Both the position numbers and the translations under genes were made by a program. DNA of 11,019 nt from assembly GCF_020075705.1 (NCBI RefSeq), contig NZ_JAIQUM010000113.1, forward strand, positions 1 through 11,019, read 5' to 3'. Shown here one piece after another: positions 7,355 to 11,019 of this stretch. The notes below the pieces were generated by a model. The model ran no database searches, was not told the DNA's origin, and saw only the letters and a list, made by a program, of their open reading frames with translations. Position 1 is the first letter of the stretch, and every line of letters begins with the position of its first letter. The stretch comes from Metabacillus rhizolycopersici. Its GTDB lineage: Bacteria; Bacillota; Bacilli; Bacillales; Bacillaceae.

Positions 7355-8271
7355 ATTATTTCATTATAGATGACGATCCTGCCATTCGAGCAATGCTTAC
7401 AGATATGATTGAAGATGAAGATTTAGGAAACGTGGTGGGAGAAGCGGAGGACGGATCGTTAGTGGATAATGGCTTGTTGTCTTTAAAAAAAGCAGACGTT
7501 GTCTTAATTGATTTGCTCATGCCAATAAGGGACGGAATTGAAACGATCCGAGCTCTTGCTGATCGATTTCAAGGAAAGTTTGTGATGATTTCGCAAGTAG
7601 AAGCGAAGGAACTGATTGGAGAGGCGTATAGTTTAGGGGCGGAATACTACATTACAAAACCGCTGAACCATCTTGAAATTGCAGGCATATTAAAAAAAGT
7701 AAACGAGCGGTTGCTGTTGGAACAATCGATCCGGGGCATTCAAGAATCGTTAAACTTATTTACAGGCCACCCGCAGTCTCCGTTCGTGTCCTCCTCTCAT
7801 ACAAAAACTATTATGGAAGCTGGGCGTTCCTTAATTTCCGATTTAGGCATGATTGGAGAAGGGGGAAGCGAGGATTTACTAAAAATTTTAGGATTCCTCC
7901 AAAATGAAAAGCAAAGACTCGGTTCTGCCTACACGTTTCCATCTTTAAAGGAAATTTTTGCAGGCATCGCTGCTGAAAAGCTGGGAGATCAAGCGAAAGA
8001 GGCCGAAATCCAGAAAGAAATGAAAGCTTCTGAGCAGCGAGTCCGCCGCGCTCTTTACCAGGCGCTCATTCATATCGCTTCATTAGGATTGACGGATTAT
8101 ATGAATCCAAAATTCGAAGCCTATTCTTCCACATTTTTTGATTTCTCGGAAGTCCGCAAGAAAATGCTGGAGCTAGAAGACAATAGCGAAAAAGCAAGCA
8201 ACCAGAGCCGGATAAACATGAAAAAGTTTATCCAAGCGTTGTTTATGGAAGCGAGACAGCTGGTGGAATAA
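7351..8271 (+). CDS. Response regulator with YcbB domain, GlnL-like
   Basis: This 306-residue regulator is the partner of the upstream kinase, starting within its stop codon (ATGA overlap), which indicates translational coupling. The receiver domain (1-120) has the acidic pocket Asp7-Asp8-Asp9, phosphoacceptor Asp54 (VVLIDLLMP), Ser81 and Lys103 (YYITKPLN). Residues from about 150 to 306 match the YcbB-type output domain rather than an OmpR or LuxR winged or tetrahelical domain; the RVRRALYQALIHIASLGL segment (230-247) is the most likely DNA-contacting helical region. The phased repeats upstream of the transporter are the obvious candidate target. There is no sign of damage, and the composition is like its neighbours. 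Confidence 0.9.
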   Translation: MNYFIIDDDPAIRAMLTDMIEDEDLGNVVGEAEDGSLVDNGLLSLKKADVVLIDLLMPIRDGIETIRALADRFQGKFVMISQVEAKELIGEAYSLGAEYYITKPLNHLEIAGILKKVNERLLLEQSIRGIQESLNLFTGHPQSPFVSSSHTKTIMEAGRSLISDLGMIGEGGSEDLLKILGFLQNEKQRLGSAYTFPSLKEIFAGIAAEKLGDQAKEAEIQKEMKASEQRVRRALYQALIHIASLGLTDYMNPKFEAYSSTFFDFSEVRKKMLELEDNSEKASNQSRINMKKFIQALFMEARQLVE

Positions 8272-8295
8272 TGAACTCTGTATAGTGAACCTTCA

Positions 8296-8327
8296 ATCAG
8301 TGGGGGTTTTGTTCATCTCCCACTGAT
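8296..8327. repeat. Palindrome downstream of the response regulator, possible terminator
   Basis: ATCAGTGGG (8296-8304) and CCCACTGAT (8319-8327) form a perfect 9-bp stem with a 14-nt loop, 25 bp after the regulator stop. No T-run follows on the plus strand, so it is not a classic terminator. Together with the hairpins at 8339-8380 it looks like part of a palindromic intergenic repeat. Confidence 0.5.
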
Positions 8328-8338
8328 GGTTAGTAGGT

Positions 8339-8380
8339 CCACAGGATGTGGGTCACGCAGAGGTTGCCACAGGACGTGGC
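8339..8380. repeat. Duplicated small hairpin, CCACAGGAYGTGG twice
   Basis: CCAC-AGGAT-GTGG (8339-8351) and GCCAC-AGGAC-GTGGC (8366-8380) are near-identical hairpins 28 bp apart in direct order. The arrangement resembles repetitive extragenic palindromes or the flank of an insertion sequence. No protein is encoded, and 8381-8446 shows nothing recognisable. Confidence 0.5.
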
Positions 8381-8446
8381 TGTCTTAGTCTGTGTTCCTT
8401 ATTTTTCATAATTATTCGGAAAAAAATTACAGATTATATTCTTATA

Positions 8447-8829
8447 GTGATAGGTAAGCTTTTGAAATTATCGCCAGCTTTTCCCCCACTTCACACCGTA
8501 CGTGCGACTTTCACCGCATACGGCGTTCCAACTAATCCAATTCAATTTAATCATCAACACTTTATGTGTCTCAATTCTTCCGTTTCAATAAGTCGGTGCC
8601 TCCCGTGGGAGATGAACCTCTTTTAGTCTTACGAGAACCTTATTAACCGATAAAGACTTGCCTTACATGATTAAATGATTCTTCATTAGTCTAGTGGCTA
8701 TCCCTCCATGTTGATTAGACATTTCATTGGTACTGTGCCACCACTTTCACTGATATGAAGAAAAGTTATACAGTCGCTATTCTCACGACTATTTTCCTTT
8801 TCAACGCTTCACCGAGAGTAGGCTCTCCG
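8447..8829 (-). mobile_element. Group II intron remnant, ORF-less, with intact domain V
   Basis: Read on the minus strand, 8496-8523 forms the domain V hairpin: CCGTAtGCG pairs with CGCacgTACGG around GTGAAAGT, the catalytic core of bacterial group II introns. It is followed by a domain VI-like stretch (AAAAGCT..AAAGCTT) and a plausible 3' end CCTATCAC at 8447-8454. Upstream, to about 8829, the sequence has stems such as AGTCG..CGACT and reads like domain I of a Bacillus intron. The expected 5' GTGYG is not clean: CCGCG is seen at the junction with the recombinase fragment. No reverse transcriptase is encoded. At about 383 nt it is shorter than typical ORF-less introns (about 600-700 nt), so internal deletion is likely. 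Domain V is secure; the outer limits are approximate. Confidence 0.6.
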
Positions 8830-9078
8830 CGGAAAATGTTGCTTACTATCTTTGCGGGTATTGCTCAATTTGAGAGAGATTTAACTTCTGAACGAACAAA
8901 GGAAGGAATTTTAGCTGCAAGGAAACGAGGTAAACTTCCAGGAGGACCAAAAGCTGATGAGGAAAAGATCCAGTATGCCTTATATCTTATGAAGCAAGGG
9001 CTTAGTCGAAAGGATGCTGCTGAGAAAGCCGGTATCTCTCGCATGACTCTCTATCGCAAACTACAGAAAGATAACTAG
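8830..9078 (+). pseudogene. Serine recombinase (resolvase/invertase) C-terminal fragment
   Basis: About 81 codons encode KMLLTIFAGIAQFERDL, the long E-helix region following the catalytic domain, then ERTKEGILAARKRGK, a GGPKADEE linker, and a C-terminal helix-turn-helix (SRKDAAEKAGISRMTLYRKL) of the Hin/resolvase type. The catalytic N-terminal 100 or more residues, including the nucleophilic serine, are missing. The open frame extends left to an ATG at 8755, but those 25 residues derive from antisense intron sequence, so the protein is not intact. Homology begins exactly where the intron remnant ends, suggesting that the intron entered this gene before the left part was lost. Confidence 0.8.
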
Positions 9079-9247
9079 GACAATAAACTGATATAACTAA
9101 TAAAAAAGTTACGGATAACCCTAAGGCAAATATTAAGATACTACTCTTCCCAAATTTATCTCCTAAAAATCCACCAATCGGCCGCATCCAAAGCATTAAT
9201 ACAGTAACTTTACCTACGAGTTTTGGAACAAATAATAACATCAATGG
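9079..9247 (-). pseudogene. MFS transporter internal fragment
   Basis: The minus strand encodes a hydrophobic stretch containing LMLWMRPIGGFLGDKFGK, in which GGFLGDKFGK fits the MFS loop motif (GxLaDrxGrr), followed by another membrane segment (ILIFALGLSVTFLLVISVY). There is no plausible ribosome binding site and the remaining ten or so membrane helices are absent. The fragment runs into the recombinase fragment on the other strand. Substrate unknown; the RPIGG context resembles nitrate/nitrite or related MFS carriers, but that is weak. Confidence 0.6.
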
Positions 9248-9257
9248 AATTATTTAT

Positions 9258-9304
9258 GAACAAAAGTTAGCAGATAGCTAAAAAGTGCTTTTTTAATTTT
9301 GTTC
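9258..9304. repeat. Nested inverted repeat beside GTTCAGCAATCG
   Basis: GAACAAAA (9258-9265) pairs with TTTTGTTC (9297-9304), enclosing TTAGC-AGATA-GCTAA (9267-9281). Its right arm overlaps the 12-mer GTTCAGCAATCG (9301-9312), which occurs again at 10869-10880. The rest of the interval up to the next gene (9313-9482) shows no gene. Confidence 0.4.
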
Positions 9305-9439
9305 AGCAATCGCGCCAGATTGTGGAAAAAGGGATTGTTTGACTTAGACATGAATAATATGGAAATTAAATAAATCGTCGCATTTACATCACAACGTATT
9401 TTACTTAGACTATAAAAGTCAGAAAATTACCAATGTTAT

Positions 9440-9445
9440 TATACT
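9440..9445 (+). promoter_or_regulatory. Possible -10 box of the monooxygenase gene
   Basis: TATACT lies 37 bp upstream of the start codon. No good -35 is found 16-18 bp further upstream, so this is only a weak candidate. Confidence 0.3.
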
Positions 9446-9482
9446 ATCTTTATGATTACCAAATAACAAAGGGGAGAGAATC

Positions 9483-10664
9483 ATGAGAAAGAAAATATGT
9501 ATTATAGGCAGTGGCACAGCAGGTTTACAGCTGGCTTATTCTCTTAAAGAAGAATTTGATGTGACTGTTATTCACTCAAACTCTTCGGATAAGATCCGAA
9601 ATGGACGAATTATGTCTACCCAAGTACACTTTGGCTCAACAAGAACCCGAGAAAATCGCTTTAAAATGCCAAAATGGGAAGATAAAACTCTTCTTAAGAG
9701 TATCCATATGACGATTGGTAATCAAAAACTATTTGTTGGAAAGCTAAAAGAACCAGCATTATCTGTTGACCAGCGTTTTTACTTTTCACACTGTTTGAAG
9801 GATCTTAAAAACAAGGGTGTCTCTTTTCGACTTTTAAGGGTAAATAAAGATCAGATAGAAAGTTTGGTAGATGAGTTTGATTTAATGATTGATTGTACTG
9901 GGAAATCGGGCCCTCTTTTTCCATTTCCTATTGAAAAGGAGTTTTCTCCTTTCCAAGTGCCTCAACGAAAATGTATTGTTGGTTATTTTTTAGGGGTAAA
10001 GCCAAATAATCCCCTAGGTGTAAGCGTAACGGTTCTGCCTGAAATAGGTGAAATGTTTGAGATTCCTGCAATCACAGAACACGGGCCTGTTACAATATTG
10101 TTCATTATGGCAATTCCAGACAGAGAGTTAGATGTATTTAAAGAAATTAAGCATGTAAAAGAATTTACAAATCAAATGAAAATTGTAACAAGAAAATATT
10201 TCCAAAACATCCACGAACGTATCGAACAAGATATCTTTGCGCTTTCCGATGACAATGCCTTCCTTCGAGTTGCCATTAAGCCTGTAATTAGAAAACCTTA
10301 CGTAACCTTTAAAAATAAACTAGTTGTTGGTTGTGGAGATAGTGTTTTTCTTAATGACCCCATTACTGGCCAAGGCTGTAATCTTTCTTCTTATTGTGCT
10401 GAAAAATTGTACGAAACTTTGATTCAATATAGACATTCAAACTGGGACATCCAACTTGGAGAGACATATTGGGATCGAACAAAAACATTTGTAAAAGAAG
10501 TAACAGAATGGACAAATGCAATGACTCAGGTACTACCACAGCATGTTGTTCAAGTCCTGTTAGCAGGCGCAGAAAATCAGAAAATCGCAGATGAAGTTGC
10601 AGAATGGTTTGCGGATCCACGAAAAGCTTATAAAGCTTTTTTTCAACCATCTAATCTACATTAA
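9483..10664 (+). CDS. StyA-like FAD-dependent monooxygenase (styrene/indole type)
   Basis: This 393-residue flavoprotein resembles the oxygenase component of two-component styrene monooxygenases, which epoxidise styrene or indole using FADH2 supplied by a separate reductase. It has the N-terminal Rossmann motif GSGTAG (9-14) within KKICIIGSGTAGLQLAYSL, a DLMIDCTGK block (133-141), and the FAD-pyrophosphate block VVGCGDSVFLNDPITGQG (281-298, Asp286) followed by CNLSSYCAEKL. Length (StyA is about 415) and block order agree with the family. The start ATG has GGGGAG 7-9 bp upstream. No StyB-type flavin reductase lies within the window, and neighbours on both sides are repeats or broken genes, so it may be an orphan or acquired gene. 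The natural substrate cannot be told; aromatic alkene or indole oxygenation is inference. Confidence 0.8.
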   Translation: MRKKICIIGSGTAGLQLAYSLKEEFDVTVIHSNSSDKIRNGRIMSTQVHFGSTRTRENRFKMPKWEDKTLLKSIHMTIGNQKLFVGKLKEPALSVDQRFYFSHCLKDLKNKGVSFRLLRVNKDQIESLVDEFDLMIDCTGKSGPLFPFPIEKEFSPFQVPQRKCIVGYFLGVKPNNPLGVSVTVLPEIGEMFEIPAITEHGPVTILFIMAIPDRELDVFKEIKHVKEFTNQMKIVTRKYFQNIHERIEQDIFALSDDNAFLRVAIKPVIRKPYVTFKNKLVVGCGDSVFLNDPITGQGCNLSSYCAEKLYETLIQYRHSNWDIQLGETYWDRTKTFVKEVTEWTNAMTQVLPQHVVQVLLAGAENQKIADEVAEWFADPRKAYKAFFQPSNLH

Positions 10665-10868
10665 GCCTGTTTGGTTAAAGAAGAATAGAATATCAGAAAA
10701 AATCATTAAAAATTGATTAGATTAACTCTAGAAATGATATTTCTTGTATTCCTCAAACTAAAGAGAAATTCAAATGAAAAGTATAAAATTATTATTAGTG
10801 GTTTAACGAGATATTTGCAAATTTTCTTACTAATGTTCAATAGGCCGTAAAAAAATAGTTCTTTTCTC
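10665..10868. other. AT-rich gene-free stretch after the monooxygenase
   Basis: No ORF with family resemblance is seen. The only structure noticed is a small palindrome, AGAAAT-GAT-ATTTCT, near 10730-10744. No hairpin plus T-run immediately follows the monooxygenase stop. Confidence 0.4.
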
Positions 10869-10915
10869 GTTCAGCAATCGGACGCGATTGCTGAACAATG
10901 AGCAGTCGCCTTTTT
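10869..10915 (+). terminator. Two mutually exclusive hairpins, the second a terminator
   Basis: Hairpin 1 is perfect: GTTCAGCAATCG (10869-10880), loop GACG, CGATTGCTGAAC (10885-10896). Hairpin 2 uses the same bases: GCGATTGCT (10884-10892) pairs with AGCAGTCGC (10901-10909, one G-T wobble) and is followed by C and five T residues (10911-10915). The second has intrinsic terminator form. It could end the monooxygenase transcript, or the pair could be an attenuator or a repeat end. Confidence 0.55.
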
Positions 10916-10965
10916 ACTAAACCGATCAGAGTAGTTCTATAGATGATTGGATGTAAATAATTAAG

Positions 10966-11005
10966 AAACCCAGCTAATCTTCTCATGTGAAGGTAGCTGG
11001 GTTTT
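10966..11005. terminator. Strong bidirectional terminator hairpin
   Basis: An 11-bp perfect stem, AAACCCAGCTA (10966-10976) with TAGCTGGGTTT (10994-11004), encloses a loop in which CTTC and GAAG pair further. TTTT follows on the plus strand and TTTCTTAA on the minus strand. It probably terminates a gene entering from the right on the minus strand, or serves as a backup terminator. Confidence 0.7.
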
Positions 11006-11019
11006 AAAGTTGGACGTGC

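Noticed and set aside
8348..8626. Plus-strand 92-codon ORF
   Set aside because: It crosses the repeat hairpins and the antisense of intron domain V. The peptide has no recognisable features.
8755..8829. First 25 codons of the recombinase-containing ORF
   Set aside because: Recombinase resemblance starts only at KMLLTIF. The preceding codons are antisense to intron sequence, and no ribosome binding site precedes the ATG.
10363..10650. Minus-strand 95-codon ORF inside the monooxygenase
   Set aside because: It is entirely within the well-supported monooxygenase coding region and resembles no family.

Overview
The window looks like a chromosomal segment of a low-GC Gram-positive bacterium of the Bacillaceae. 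The evidence is AT-rich intergenic DNA, strong AGGAGG-type ribosome binding sites, a consensus CcpA cre box, and close resemblance of the aspartase, the acidic amino acid carrier and the two-component pair to Bacillus proteins. These assignments come from reading motifs; no database search was run.

Left flank (1-1206): a 96-codon AroQ-class chorismate mutase gene on the minus strand (873 down to 222) is split by a 361-bp ORF-less element (449-809). The element has the anatomy of an IS200/IS605-type unit: a foldback at its left end, an extended -10 promoter, about 230 nt of densely paired RNA-like sequence, and a right-end hairpin followed by GTTCAC. It resembles the omega-RNA (HEARO-like) part of TnpB/IscB transposons without the nuclease gene. 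Removing it restores the mutase reading frame exactly, with no target duplication.

Core (1207-8271): a coherent acidic amino acid catabolic locus. A GltP/GltT-type glutamate/aspartate symporter, an aspartase and a large NAD-type malic enzyme lie in a row on the minus strand. They would carry out aspartate uptake, aspartate to fumarate plus ammonia, and, after fumarase (not in the window), malate to pyruvate. Divergent from the transporter are a membrane sensor kinase of the GlnK (YcbA) type and a response regulator with a C-terminal YcbB domain (GlnL type). The 213-bp divergent region holds a consensus cre site and three and a half perfectly phased 10-bp repeats with the same hexamer-N4-hexamer layout as known GlnL sites. 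This suggests local activation by the two-component system and catabolite repression by CcpA.

Right flank (8272-11019): a patchwork of mobile-DNA debris. It holds palindromic repeats, a compact group II intron remnant with a clear domain V on the minus strand, the C-terminal third of a serine recombinase abutting it, and an internal piece of an MFS transporter. After these comes one apparently intact gene for a StyA-like FAD monooxygenase without a partner reductase, flanked by two copies of the 12-mer GTTCAGCAATCG, and then two terminator-like hairpins.
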